Source: Cypionkella sp. (GTDB lineage: Bacteria; Pseudomonadota; Alphaproteobacteria; Rhodobacterales; Rhodobacteraceae). Taken from it: DNA of 64,000 bases. The stretch lies in contig NZ_JAQGKQ010000052.1 of assembly GCF_028290025.1 (NCBI RefSeq), positions 1 to 64,000 on the forward strand, in the 5' to 3' direction. Shown one piece after another: positions 45,924-54,497 of this stretch. The notes under the pieces were generated by a model. The model was not told the DNA's origin. It saw only the letters and a list, made by a program, of their open reading frames with translations, and searched no databases. A program made the position numbers and the translations under genes. Numbering within the stretch: the first letter of the stretch is position 1; every line of letters starts with the position of its first letter.

Positions 45924-47066
45924 TTACGCCAGCAGATCAGACTTGTGCAGATGCAGATCAGAGGCAAGCCAGCGCGCCTCAATTTCGTGCAGTTTTTTAC
46001 CCAGCGCCGGACCATGTAGCGCGGGCATCAGATCTGAGGCAGTCACCGGAATCTCGCTGGCCACGCCGCGCGCGATTTCGGCTTGCCAATTCTGCGGCAG
46101 ATCGAATCCGAGTAACGCCGCGCGACACAATACAACATCAGTTGCGTCAACCTGCCCGACTTTCCACCCTAACGCAGCAGGGGCTAGGGATGACCTGATT
46201 GCGTCTCTCACAGCGTTGTTAGAGACTGTTTCTGATCGCGACAGCCTCAATGCATCGCTAGGATCAACACCACCCAAAACAGCCAGCCGCCGCTGCCAAC
46301 GGGGTGTCAGGCGGTCCTCCAAATGCACCAATACTGACAGCGCCTTCGCATTGGAGCCCAGTAAGATCCGTGCGAGAATGCCGCTTTGCTCCATGGCACT
46401 TACCGCAGGCGCTGGGTCGGGCGCTGCCAACAATTTACGCATCTCTGCTCCGATGCGTTCGCGCGATAGTCCATCGATCCCGTCAGCATTGGCTGCACAA
46501 GCGGCCAATCCGTCTGCATCAATGCCATCATCCGCATTTCCATAAACCGCATAAAATCGAAAGAATCGCAGGATGCGAAGGTAGTCTTCCCGAATGCGCG
46601 CCTCGGCTTCTCCGACAAACCGCACGTGCCGGGTCAGGAGATCGGGCAAACCACCGAGAGGATCTAAAATCGTCCCGTCCGCGCGCGCATAGAGTGCATT
46701 CATTGTGAAATCACGCCGTGCCGCATCTTCCTCCACATTTTGTGAGAATGCGACAACAGCGCGTCGCCCATCGGTTTTCACATCTCGGCGAAACGTTGTC
46801 ACTTCATGGCTCACGCCACGCGCCAACACCGTCACGGTGCCGTGGGCGATGCCAGTCGGAATTGTCCGAAACCCGGCATTTTCGGCGATGTTAGAGACCA
46901 TTTCGGGAAGAGCATCAGTCGCGATATCAATGTCCGTAATTGTCGCCCCCATAAGCGCATTCCGCACACAACCGCCAACAAACAGCGCCGTATGGCCGCC
47001 TGCTTTGAGGGCTCCTAAAAGCGCCTGCGTACCGGGACGGTCAATCCAATCGCCCTTAACCTTCAT
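45924..47066 (-). CDS. cca: CCA tRNA nucleotidyltransferase
   Basis: 380 residues. Polymerase-beta head with FVGGCVRNALMG and DIDIATDALP, then RRDFTMNALYA and the RNA-binding part IREDYLRILRFFRFYAVYG. Adds or repairs the 3' CCA of tRNAs. ATG at 47066 overlaps the nudix stop by 4 nt; an extension to 47114 is rejected. Confidence 0.95.
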   Translation of the reverse strand: MKVKGDWIDRPGTQALLGALKAGGHTALFVGGCVRNALMGATITDIDIATDALPEMVSNIAENAGFRTIPTGIAHGTVTVLARGVSHEVTTFRRDVKTDGRRAVVAFSQNVEEDAARRDFTMNALYARADGTILDPLGGLPDLLTRHVRFVGEAEARIREDYLRILRFFRFYAVYGNADDGIDADGLAACAANADGIDGLSRERIGAEMRKLLAAPDPAPAVSAMEQSGILARILLGSNAKALSVLVHLEDRLTPRWQRRLAVLGGVDPSDALRLSRSETVSNNAVRDAIRSSLAPAALGWKVGQVDATDVVLCRAALLGFDLPQNWQAEIARGVASEIPVTASDLMPALHGPALGKKLHEIEARWLASDLHLHKSDLLA

Positions 47067-47653
47067 GACGCGATCTCGGCCAAGTTGCGCAAAATGCGCG
47101 CGGTGGCACCCCAAATGTAGTAGGGGCCATAAGGCACCGCAAAGTAGCGTCTAGGCTGGCCTTTCCAAACGCGACCCTCGATGACGAATCGGCTCGGGTC
47201 GAGCACATGTGCTAAAGGCACCGTAAACACCTCATCGACTTCGCCGATCTCGCGCACGGGTGCAAATTCGTCTCTAACCAAGCCCAGAATTGGGGTGATC
47301 AGATAATTCGTTACGGTTTCATGGGTCGGTAAGCGACCTAAAACCTCGACCCTTGCGGGCGGTAAGCCGATCTCCTCCCAAGTTTCGCGCAAAGCTGCAG
47401 CCTCGGGACCGCTGTCGCCTGCATCTACTTTGCCGCCCGGAAAAGCGATCTGTCCCGGGTGGTGTTTCAGATGCGAAGATCGCTTGGTGAGGATCAGTCG
47501 CGCTCCCTCTGGCCGCAGCCAGACCGCGACCAGTACGGCAGCGGGGCGTAATATTCGGTTGCCCGGCAGTAAAACCGGATTGAGGTCAAAATCCGACGAC
47601 TGGCCCGCTGGACGGGCAAGTGCATCTTTCAGGCGGGAAATTTCATCCCGCAT
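47063..47653 (-). CDS. CoA pyrophosphatase-type Nudix hydrolase
   Basis: 196 residues. Both the NuCoA motif (LILTKRSSHLKHHPGQIAFPGGK) and the Nudix box (GGKVDAGDSGPEAAALRETWEEIGL) are present, the pair that marks hydrolases splitting CoA to 4'-phosphopantetheine. ATG at 47653 lies within the hslO 3' end (11-nt overlap), and its stop overlaps cca. Confidence 0.92.
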   Translation of the reverse strand: MRDEISRLKDALARPAGQSSDFDLNPVLLPGNRILRPAAVLVAVWLRPEGARLILTKRSSHLKHHPGQIAFPGGKVDAGDSGPEAAALRETWEEIGLPPARVEVLGRLPTHETVTNYLITPILGLVRDEFAPVREIGEVDEVFTVPLAHVLDPSRFVIEGRVWKGQPRRYFAVPYGPYYIWGATARILRNLAEIAS

Positions 47654-48644
47654 CACCCGCCGCTTTCGCTGCTGCAAACCCAAGGGTTTTGGGGTCGAAT
47701 TCGTAGTGTTTGCCGCAGAACTGGCAATCGGCGGTTACGACACCTTCGGGGGTGGTCATATGCTTTATGTCTTTCGCCGAGTAGATCGACATCGCCTGCA
47801 CTACCTTGTCAGCTGAGCACGAGCAGCCGAAATGCACCACTTGCGCATCAAACACCCGAGGTTCTTCCTCGTGAAACAGCCGCACCAGCAGGTCGGTGGG
47901 CGAAACGGTTGGCCCGATCAACTCTATCTGCTCAACCGTATCCAGCAGAGCATTGGCACGCGTCCAATTTTCAGCCTCTTCGCCCGCCAAAATATCAACG
48001 TGGCTTAGCAGCCCGCCTTCGCCCGAGCCCGCTTCAGCAGCAACAGAGCCCCCCACTGACGGCATATGTTGCAGCATCACGCCGCCCGCCCGCCAACGCG
48101 AGGCTTCTCCGGGCACTTGATTTTTGCCAAAGGTCAGCGCGAACCGCGTTGGAACCTGCTCGGATTGGGCGAAATAAGTCTCCGCACAATCTGACAAAGA
48201 TTTGCCCGCAATCGGGGTAAAGCCTTGATAAGGCTGCATATCCTGGCCTTGGTCAATCATCACTGCGAAATAGCCTTCACCGATTTGGCTGAACGGTTCG
48301 GCATTCAGATCCAGCCGATCAGAATCGTAGCTGGCATAGGCGCGAATGCGTGCAGGCTCGCCTGCCTCGGTCGGGCCATAATAATCGGTTGCGATCAGAC
48401 GTGCCGGACCTTTGCCGCGAATTTGCAGGCTGAGCTTCCAGCGCAGTTTCACCGATTCGCCGATCAGCGCAGTCAGCACGGTGGCTTCAGCTACCAAAGC
48501 CTCAATCACGGGCGGATAGTTGTGCTGCTTCAGCACGTTGTCCAACGCGCCATCCAACCGGGCGACGCGGCCACGGATGTTCGAACGGTCGAGTTGAAAG
48601 GGCAGGACGGTATCGTCCCAAGCAATTTGCAAAGGGGAGGTCAT
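47643..48644 (-). CDS. hslO: Redox-regulated chaperone Hsp33
   Basis: 333 residues. The C-terminal zinc redox switch is intact: CSC in VVHFGCSCSADKV and CQFC in TADCQFCGKHYEF. N-terminal chaperone domain with YPPVIEALVAEATVLTALIGESVKLRWKLSLQIRGKGPARL. Activated by oxidation to hold unfolding proteins. ATG at 48644 follows GAGG-rich sequence. First gene of the reverse-strand run that includes cca. Confidence 0.95.
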   Translation of the reverse strand: MTSPLQIAWDDTVLPFQLDRSNIRGRVARLDGALDNVLKQHNYPPVIEALVAEATVLTALIGESVKLRWKLSLQIRGKGPARLIATDYYGPTEAGEPARIRAYASYDSDRLDLNAEPFSQIGEGYFAVMIDQGQDMQPYQGFTPIAGKSLSDCAETYFAQSEQVPTRFALTFGKNQVPGEASRWRAGGVMLQHMPSVGGSVAAEAGSGEGGLLSHVDILAGEEAENWTRANALLDTVEQIELIGPTVSPTDLLVRLFHEEEPRVFDAQVVHFGCSCSADKVVQAMSIYSAKDIKHMTTPEGVVTADCQFCGKHYEFDPKTLGFAAAKAAGDAG

Positions 48645-48719
48645 GGGGTTTCCTAAACGTGCCATGCTTGGCATACCGCGCCTATATAGGCAGAGCAACC
48701 GCACACCCAAGGGGTCAGC

Positions 48720-49172
48720 ATGATCAAACGCTATGGAGACCGCCCGAAAATCGGCCGTCATTACACCCGGAGGCCGGGAGTTTATGCGGTTCTTTGGGAC
48801 CGCGGCGCGCTTTTGACTACCTTTCAGGCCGAGCCAGAGCCGGAATATCAGCTACCGGGCGGCGGTATTGATAAGGGTGAGCATCCGATTGCGGCGCTGC
48901 ACCGCGAAGTGATGGAAGAAACCGGCTATCATATTGCTGGCATCCGTCGGCTGGGGACGTTTCGGCGGTTCACCTTCATGCCGGAATACGATCTTTGGGC
49001 CGAAAAGATTTGCACGGTTTATCTCGCACGGCCAGTTTTGCGCATTGGCCCGCCGACAGAGCCGGGGCATCAGGCAATCTGGATGCAGCCGGAGGCTGGC
49101 CTGCGTCTGCTAGGAAATCCGGGTGATCGCGCGATGTTGGCGCTGGCCATGCGTCAGCTTGGGCCAAGATAA
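48720..49172 (+). CDS. Nudix hydrolase, unknown substrate
   Basis: 150 residues. Complete Nudix box GGGIDKGEHPIAALHREVMEETGY at about 47-70. N-terminus KRYGDRPKIGRHYTRRPGVYAVLWDRG. Substrate not predictable; nucleoside diphosphate derivatives are typical. Diverges from hslO (75 bp) and its 3' end overlaps the opposing phosphatase gene by 19 bp. Confidence 0.9.
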   Translation: MIKRYGDRPKIGRHYTRRPGVYAVLWDRGALLTTFQAEPEPEYQLPGGGIDKGEHPIAALHREVMEETGYHIAGIRRLGTFRRFTFMPEYDLWAEKICTVYLARPVLRIGPPTEPGHQAIWMQPEAGLRLLGNPGDRAMLALAMRQLGPR

Positions 49173-50428
49173 TCAAAAATCAGCCCCGAAACGTCATCTG
49201 GGAAAACCCCACCTCCAGCGAAAGTGTTCAGATCCCATAGCAAGGCTTCCAGCAGATCTTGGCTGTGCAACATGCTGTTATGTTTAAGTAATGCGATCAA
49301 TCCGTCGCTGCCTAATTCATCGCCGGCAGCGTTCGGGCACTCTGTTATGCCGTCTGACACCAAAAGCAAACGGTCACCCGGTTGCAGGCGAAAGCTGGTT
49401 TGCGGATATTCTGCGCCTTCAATGAGCCCAATCGGCAAGCCACCATCGCCCAGCCGTTCAATCGCACCATTCGCGCGAAGCAGCAGTGGGTGCGGATGCC
49501 CTGCTTGCACCAGCGTCGCAAACCCGGTTTCAAGGTCAATCTCAGCATAGCCTAGTGTGAAATATTGATCGACCTGCAACTCCTCGAGCATCATCCGGTT
49601 TAACCGCGCCGCCACTATCGCTGGCGGCCAGGCATCGCGCCCACCATCCGGGGCAACCCGCAGCGCGATATTGTGATCCGGTGATGCGCCCGAAAGCAGC
49701 CCCGCCAGACGTGCCGTCATCATGGCCGAAGCGACGCCATGCCCAGAGACGTCTACTGAATATACGACGATTCTTGATGTATCGACTACAAAACTGCCGA
49801 CTAGATCGCCACCGACATGACCCGCCGGCCGCAGCATCAAAGTAGCCTTCCCCGCGCCGAAATCGCGCAAACGGTCGCGCATCAATGTCTGCTGCAGCTT
49901 ACGGGCTTCAATCAAATCGCGGTCGAGCGAATCATACAGCTTTTGCAGTTCGCCGAGCGTGCTGCCGATCAGGCGGTTCTTTTCGATCAGCTCATCCTGC
50001 ATGCCCAAAATGCGCTCGCCCGCCCGCAACCTTGCGTGCAGCTCAGCCGCGCTGACGGGTTTGGTCAGAAAATCATCGGCGCCATGCTCTAGCCCATCGG
50101 CAATTTCGTTCGTTTCAGATTTCGAGGTGAGCAGAATGAAATAGCCGTAGCCCTCGCGTGGAAGCGTTCGGAATGCCTCGCAAAATGCCAAACCGGTCAT
50201 GCCAGGCATCATCCAATCCGACAGAACAATGTCGAAATCTTGCAACCTGCACAGCGCCAAAGCCTCATCCCCGGACGCTGCTTCGGTGACCTGATAGCCC
50301 CAGCGGGTCAGTTGCATCTGCAGAATTTTGCGCTGCGCCTTGCTGTCATCAACCACCAAAACTGGTCGGGCCGCGAAAGCACTCAGCCTGCGCACATCGG
50401 CCATTTGCGGAAAAGAGTCTGGTTTCAC
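49154..50428 (-). CDS. Response regulator with SpoIIE-type phosphatase output
   Basis: 424 residues. Receiver domain 20-140: Asp27/Asp28, phospho-Asp71 (VLSDWMMPG), Lys in LTKPVS. A linker coiled coil (about 145-180), then a PPM/SpoIIE phosphatase with GHVGGDLVGSF, SVDVSGHGVASAM and LVSDGITECPN metal sites. Such proteins dephosphorylate anti-anti-sigma factors; no such partner is in the window. GTG at 50428 (TAGGCG upstream) or ATG at 50404. An Hpt protein is encoded just across the divergent promoter. Confidence 0.92.
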   Translation of the reverse strand: MKPDSFPQMADVRRLSAFAARPVLVVDDSKAQRKILQMQLTRWGYQVTEAASGDEALALCRLQDFDIVLSDWMMPGMTGLAFCEAFRTLPREGYGYFILLTSKSETNEIADGLEHGADDFLTKPVSAAELHARLRAGERILGMQDELIEKNRLIGSTLGELQKLYDSLDRDLIEARKLQQTLMRDRLRDFGAGKATLMLRPAGHVGGDLVGSFVVDTSRIVVYSVDVSGHGVASAMMTARLAGLLSGASPDHNIALRVAPDGGRDAWPPAIVAARLNRMMLEELQVDQYFTLGYAEIDLETGFATLVQAGHPHPLLLRANGAIERLGDGGLPIGLIEGAEYPQTSFRLQPGDRLLLVSDGITECPNAAGDELGSDGLIALLKHNSMLHSQDLLEALLWDLNTFAGGGVFPDDVSGLIFDYLGPS

Positions 50429-50571
50429 GAGCGCGCCTATCTGGTTAAGCCTTTTTTGCGCTAAAAATCTTAACAGCCAGTGAACTTAAAACTCTGCAAA
50501 AACATCAGTGGTCACGAATTATTAAGCAGACACTGCCACTTTGCTGACGGTTAGGTGAAAGCAGGTGTGGT

Positions 50572-50898
50572 TTGATCGAATGGGACAGGGTGAAGGAGCT
50601 GCGGTCAGAGATCGGCAACGACGGCTTCGCCGAAGTGATAGCGATGTTTTTGGAGGAGGCGGATGAGGTGATTGGGCGTATCGGCGATACTGTCGGTACC
50701 GAAGCGTTGGAAGCAGATCTGCATTTTCTGAAGGGTGCGGCGCTCAACCTAGGCTTCGCGCAGTTCGCGGCTTTGTGTCAGGATGGTGAACGCCGAGCAT
50801 CGGGGGGTGATGCTGGTTTTGATCTGGAGCAAATTTGTAGCAGCTATCAGGCGTCTAAAATGACATTGACGACTTGGCAGAAGGATAGCGCGGCTTAG
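50572..50898 (+). CDS. Histidine phosphotransfer (Hpt) domain protein
   Basis: 108 residues, single Hpt four-helix bundle. Phospho-His about residue 51 in ADLHFLKGAALNLGF; DGFAEVIAMFLEEADEVIGRI is the first helix. The start is a TTG at 50572 with AGGTG upstream; no ATG or GTG is in frame, and the family N-terminus M-I-D/E-W fits. Transcribed away from the REC-phosphatase gene and converging on ilvA (4-nt overlap). It likely hands phosphate to that receiver domain. Confidence 0.85.
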   Translation: MIEWDRVKELRSEIGNDGFAEVIAMFLEEADEVIGRIGDTVGTEALEADLHFLKGAALNLGFAQFAALCQDGERRASGGDAGFDLEQICSSYQASKMTLTTWQKDSAA

Positions 50899-52154
50899 AT
50901 CAAAAATTCGGCCAAAATTTCATCATTGGTGATGTCGCGATAAGTGAAGGCGGCAGCGTCCAACTGATCGAACAGGTTCGTGAAATTTGAGGCTTGGCTG
51001 GTTTCAATGCCGATCAGGACCGAGCCAAAGTTGCGCGCGGATTTCTTCAGATATTCAAACCGCGCGATGTCATCTTGTGGACCCAACATACCAAGGAATT
51101 CTTTCAACGCACCGGGGCGCTGTGGCATCCGGAGGATAAAATATTTCTTCACGCCGGAATAGCGCTGGGCGCGTTCTTTCACTTCCGGCAACCGCTCAAA
51201 ATCAAAGTTACCGCCCGAGGTAACGCAAACCACGGTCTTGCCAGCAATCTCGGCGGTTAAATCTTGCAACACATCGACCGAAAGCGCACCAGCAGGTTCA
51301 AGCACGATGCCTTCGACGTTCAGCATCTCGAGCATGGTGACGCAAATCCGATCCTCTGGGGCGAGCAGAACTTCCGCGGGTTTCACCCAACCCAAAGCCG
51401 CAAAAGTTTTGTCTCCTAACCGCGCCACAGCTGCGCCATCGACAAAACTGTTGATCGTTTTTAACTTTACCGGCTCTGACGCCGCCAAAGCCGCCGTCAG
51501 GCTTGCACCGCCCGCCGGTTCGACAAAGCGATACGCGGTATGGGGCGCTTCAACCCGCAGATATCGTGTCACACCCGAGGCCAGACCGCCGCCACCAACG
51601 GGCAAGATAACCAGATCCGGCGCACGGCCCAACTGATCCAGCATCTCAACCGCAACCGAGGCTTGACCTTCGATGACATCCTCATCATCGAACGGCGACA
51701 GAAAATGCGCGCCCTGCTCGATGCAATACTTCTGCGAGGCCGCCAACGTTTGATCAAAGTAATCCCCGGTCAACACGATCCGCACCGCGTCGCCGCCAAA
51801 CGCTCGGGTCTTGTCGATCTTTTGCTGCGGTGTAGTCACCGGCATAAAAATCGTGCCCTTCACGCCGAAATGTTTGCAAGCAAACGCCACGCCCTGCGCA
51901 TGGTTGCCCGCGCTCGCACATACAAACGCCATTTGCCCGGGATTGGTGGCACGTACCTTGCGCATGGCCGTGAACGCGCCGCGAAGCTTATAGCTGCGCA
52001 CTGGCGACAGGTCTTCGCGCTTCAGCCAAATTTCCGCCCCATAGCGCCGCGACAAATAATCATTACGTTGCAACGGCGTGCGCGGGAACAACTCACGCAG
52101 GGCGCGAGTCGATTGGCGTGCAGCGTCGCAAAATTTGATGGCAAAATCATTCAT
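50895..52154 (-). CDS. ilvA: Threonine ammonia-lyase, biosynthetic
   Basis: PLP enzyme converting threonine to 2-oxobutanoate, first step to isoleucine. 419 residues. PLP lysine about Lys56 (SPVRSYKLRGA), GGGGLASG phosphate loop and CASAGNHAQG; a C-terminal ACT-like regulatory domain (about 335-419; YFILRMPQRPGALKEFLGML). Only one ACT-like unit, so regulation may differ from the two-domain E. coli type. ATG at 52154. Confidence 0.94.
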   Translation of the reverse strand: MNDFAIKFCDAARQSTRALRELFPRTPLQRNDYLSRRYGAEIWLKREDLSPVRSYKLRGAFTAMRKVRATNPGQMAFVCASAGNHAQGVAFACKHFGVKGTIFMPVTTPQQKIDKTRAFGGDAVRIVLTGDYFDQTLAASQKYCIEQGAHFLSPFDDEDVIEGQASVAVEMLDQLGRAPDLVILPVGGGGLASGVTRYLRVEAPHTAYRFVEPAGGASLTAALAASEPVKLKTINSFVDGAAVARLGDKTFAALGWVKPAEVLLAPEDRICVTMLEMLNVEGIVLEPAGALSVDVLQDLTAEIAGKTVVCVTSGGNFDFERLPEVKERAQRYSGVKKYFILRMPQRPGALKEFLGMLGPQDDIARFEYLKKSARNFGSVLIGIETSQASNFTNLFDQLDAAAFTYRDITNDEILAEFLI

Positions 52155-52191
52155 AACCCCCGATTACGCCCGCCGAGAGCGTAAAAGCAAG

Positions 52192-52944
52192 TCAGACCAG
52201 CGGCCGTTTTTCAATGTAATGACCGTAAAGCGTCGTCAAAATCGACAAGCCCACCATCATCACCGGCCAGCCCGCGACAATTTGCCAAAGCTGCGCGACG
52301 ATGCCGACCCCGCCAAACACGAACCAGCCGATCAGGTTGATCGCCCACATCGCCCCCGCCATAATCACCGCGAGTTGCAGCAACGGACGCCACTCGCCCG
52401 CCGTTGCCTGCCATCCGGCCATCAGCGGTGGATTGGCCCCCAAAGCCGTACCGGGAAGCGCCGCGGTCAGCCGAAGCCCCAGATAAATCATCGGCACCTG
52501 CACCATCGCGGCCATCAGCAACATTGCGATAAACATGCCGCTTGTCGCCATAAGGCGGCCGAACAACAGCCCGACAATCATTCCCAAAATCAGGCTCAGC
52601 GCCAAAAGCACCAGGCCGATCAGCAATGATTTGAAGAAATAGGACCCCATTCGGTCGGCCATGAACGGTGGTATCGGGCCATCGGGCACCTCACCCAGCA
52701 GTACATAGCGATGCCATGTCACTGCGATCCAGATACCGGTGATCAGCGCCACGATCAGCACCAGCGCCAAACTCAGCCCGAACCCACCGCCAATTTGACC
52801 AGCGTTCCGTGATGCAAGCGCATAGCCCAGCGCCAAGGTGACAATCACCTGAATTAGATACAGCAGGCCCGAAATCCTTATCGCCGGGCCAAGGTTATCC
52901 ACCACTTGTCGCAAAGAATGCGAAAAAATCTGCACGCCTTTCAT
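52192..52944 (-). CDS. Polytopic membrane protein, unknown
   Basis: 250 residues with about six hydrophobic segments (RISGLLYLIQVIVTLALGYAL, SLALVLIVALITGIWIAV, SLLIGLVLLALSLILGMIVGLL, and more). Starts QIFSHSLRQVVDNLGPA. Seems conserved in layout (a YciC-like or DUF-type fold), but I do not recognise a family. AGGGGGA before the ATG at 52944. 37 bp downstream of the ilvA start on the same strand. Confidence 0.75.
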   Translation of the reverse strand: MKGVQIFSHSLRQVVDNLGPAIRISGLLYLIQVIVTLALGYALASRNAGQIGGGFGLSLALVLIVALITGIWIAVTWHRYVLLGEVPDGPIPPFMADRMGSYFFKSLLIGLVLLALSLILGMIVGLLFGRLMATSGMFIAMLLMAAMVQVPMIYLGLRLTAALPGTALGANPPLMAGWQATAGEWRPLLQLAVIMAGAMWAINLIGWFVFGGVGIVAQLWQIVAGWPVMMVGLSILTTLYGHYIEKRPLV

Positions 52945-53161
52945 CCCGTCCCCCTTATTTTACCTGTTCGACTTACAGGGTCAGCCTCGGGCTATCCTGT
53001 CAACCTTTGCACTCGGCAATCGCCGCTTTTCCCCCGCAATGGTCGTAAAGCGTGGCCATGGTCAACGCTGCCATGACCCCAATCCCAGCCTGTCAACCGC
53101 CAGCCTTGCCCTTGGCCGCGTTTCCCGATAATCGCGGGCGAAACCCGCATCGGAGTTGCAC

Positions 53162-54400
53162 ATGACCGCCAAACTCGCGCCGAAGAAAGTCGTCCTCGCC
53201 TATTCCGGCGGTTTGGATACCTCGATCATCCTGAAATGGCTGCAAACCGAATATGGTTGCGAGGTGATCACCTTTACTGCCGATCTGGGGCAGGGTGAGG
53301 AATTGGAACCGGCGCGGCAAAAGGCGATTCTGATGGGCATCAAGCCCGAGAATATTCACGTCGTCGATGTCCGCGAAGAATTTGTGCGCGATTTCGTGTT
53401 TCCGATGTTCCGCGCCAATGCGGTGTATGAAGGGCTTTATCTGCTCGGCACCTCGATTGCCCGCCCGCTGATTTCGCAGCATTTGGTGCGGATTGCGCAT
53501 GAAACCGGGGCCGATGCCGTGGCGCATGGTGCGACGGGTAAAGGCAACGACCAAGTGCGGTTTGAACTGTCGGCGGCGGCTTTGGACCCGGCGATCAAGG
53601 TTATAGCACCGTGGCGCATCTGGGATCTGACCAGCCGCACCAAGTTGCTGGAGTTTGCCGAAGCCAACCAAATCCCGATTGCCAAAGACAAGCGCGGTGA
53701 AGCGCCGTTTTCGGTCGATGCTAACCTGCTCCACACCTCGTCCGAGGGTAAGGTGCTGGAGAATCCCGCTGAGGAAGCGCCAGAGTTCGTCTATCAGCGT
53801 GTAACGCCGGTGGAAAAAGCCCCCGATACCCCGGAGTATGTCGAAATCGGATTTGAAGCTGGCGATGCGGTGTCGATCAACGGCGAAATTCTATCGCCCG
53901 CCACCATCCTTGCGCGCCTGAACGATCTGGGTGGCAAGCATGGCGTCGGCCTGCTCGACCTGGTGGAAAACCGTTTCGTCGGCATGAAATCGCGGGGCCT
54001 CTATGAGACCCCCGGCGGCACAATTCTGCTGGAAGCCCATCGTGGCATTGAGCAAATTACGCTAGATTCCGGCGCGGGCCATCTGAAAGACAGCATCATG
54101 CCGCGCTATGCCGAGCTGATTTACAACGGCTTCTGGTTCTCGCCCGAGCGTGAGGCGATGCAGGCGCTGATCGACAAAACCCAAGAATACGTCACCGGCA
54201 CCGTGCGCTTGAAGCTTTACAAAGGCTCCGCCCGCACCGTCGCGCGTTGGTCCGATTACAGCCTGTATTCTGAAAAGCACGTTACGTTTGAAGAAGATGC
54301 TGGCGCTTACGACCAGAAAGACGCCGAGGGCTTCATCCGCCTGAATGCTTTGCGCCTGCGTCTGATTGCTTCGCGTAATGCGCGGGTTGCAAAAAAATAA
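53162..54400 (+). CDS. argG: Argininosuccinate synthase
   Basis: Joins citrulline and aspartate in arginine synthesis. 412 residues. YSGGLDTS P-loop near residue 14, [14 protein letters not shown], and [11 protein letters not shown]-like [11 protein letters not shown] at the end. ATG at 53162 has GGAG 6 nt upstream. Followed by a terminator. Its product supplies arginine, a precursor of cyanophycin made by the gene at the left edge. Confidence 0.97.
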   Translation: MTAKLAPKKVVLAYSGGLDTSIILKWLQTEYGCEVITFTADLGQGEELEPARQKAILMGIKPENIHVVDVREEFVRDFVFPMFRANAVYEGLYLLGTSIARPLISQHLVRIAHETGADAVAHGATGKGNDQVRFELSAAALDPAIKVIAPWRIWDLTSRTKLLEFAEANQIPIAKDKRGEAPFSVDANLLHTSSEGKVLENPAEEAPEFVYQRVTPVEKAPDTPEYVEIGFEAGDAVSINGEILSPATILARLNDLGGKHGVGLLDLVENRFVGMKSRGLYETPGGTILLEAHRGIEQITLDSGAGHLKDSIMPRYAELIYNGFWFSPEREAMQALIDKTQEYVTGTVRLKLYKGSARTVARWSDYSLYSEKHVTFEEDAGAYDQKDAEGFIRLNALRLRLIASRNARVAKK

Positions 54401-54419
54401 GCTGTTTGGTGCATCGAAG

Positions 54420-54451
54420 CGGCGGGGGCCAAGCTCCCGCCGATTTGTTTT
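54420..54451 (+). terminator. argG terminator
   Basis: CGGCGGG (54420-54426) pairs with CCCGCCG (54436-54442), followed by ATTTGTTTT. 19 bp after the argG stop. Confidence 0.8.
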
Positions 54452-54497
54452 GTCACCGCACCGCTGACTTATCCAAACCGCGCGCTATCTCGACACT

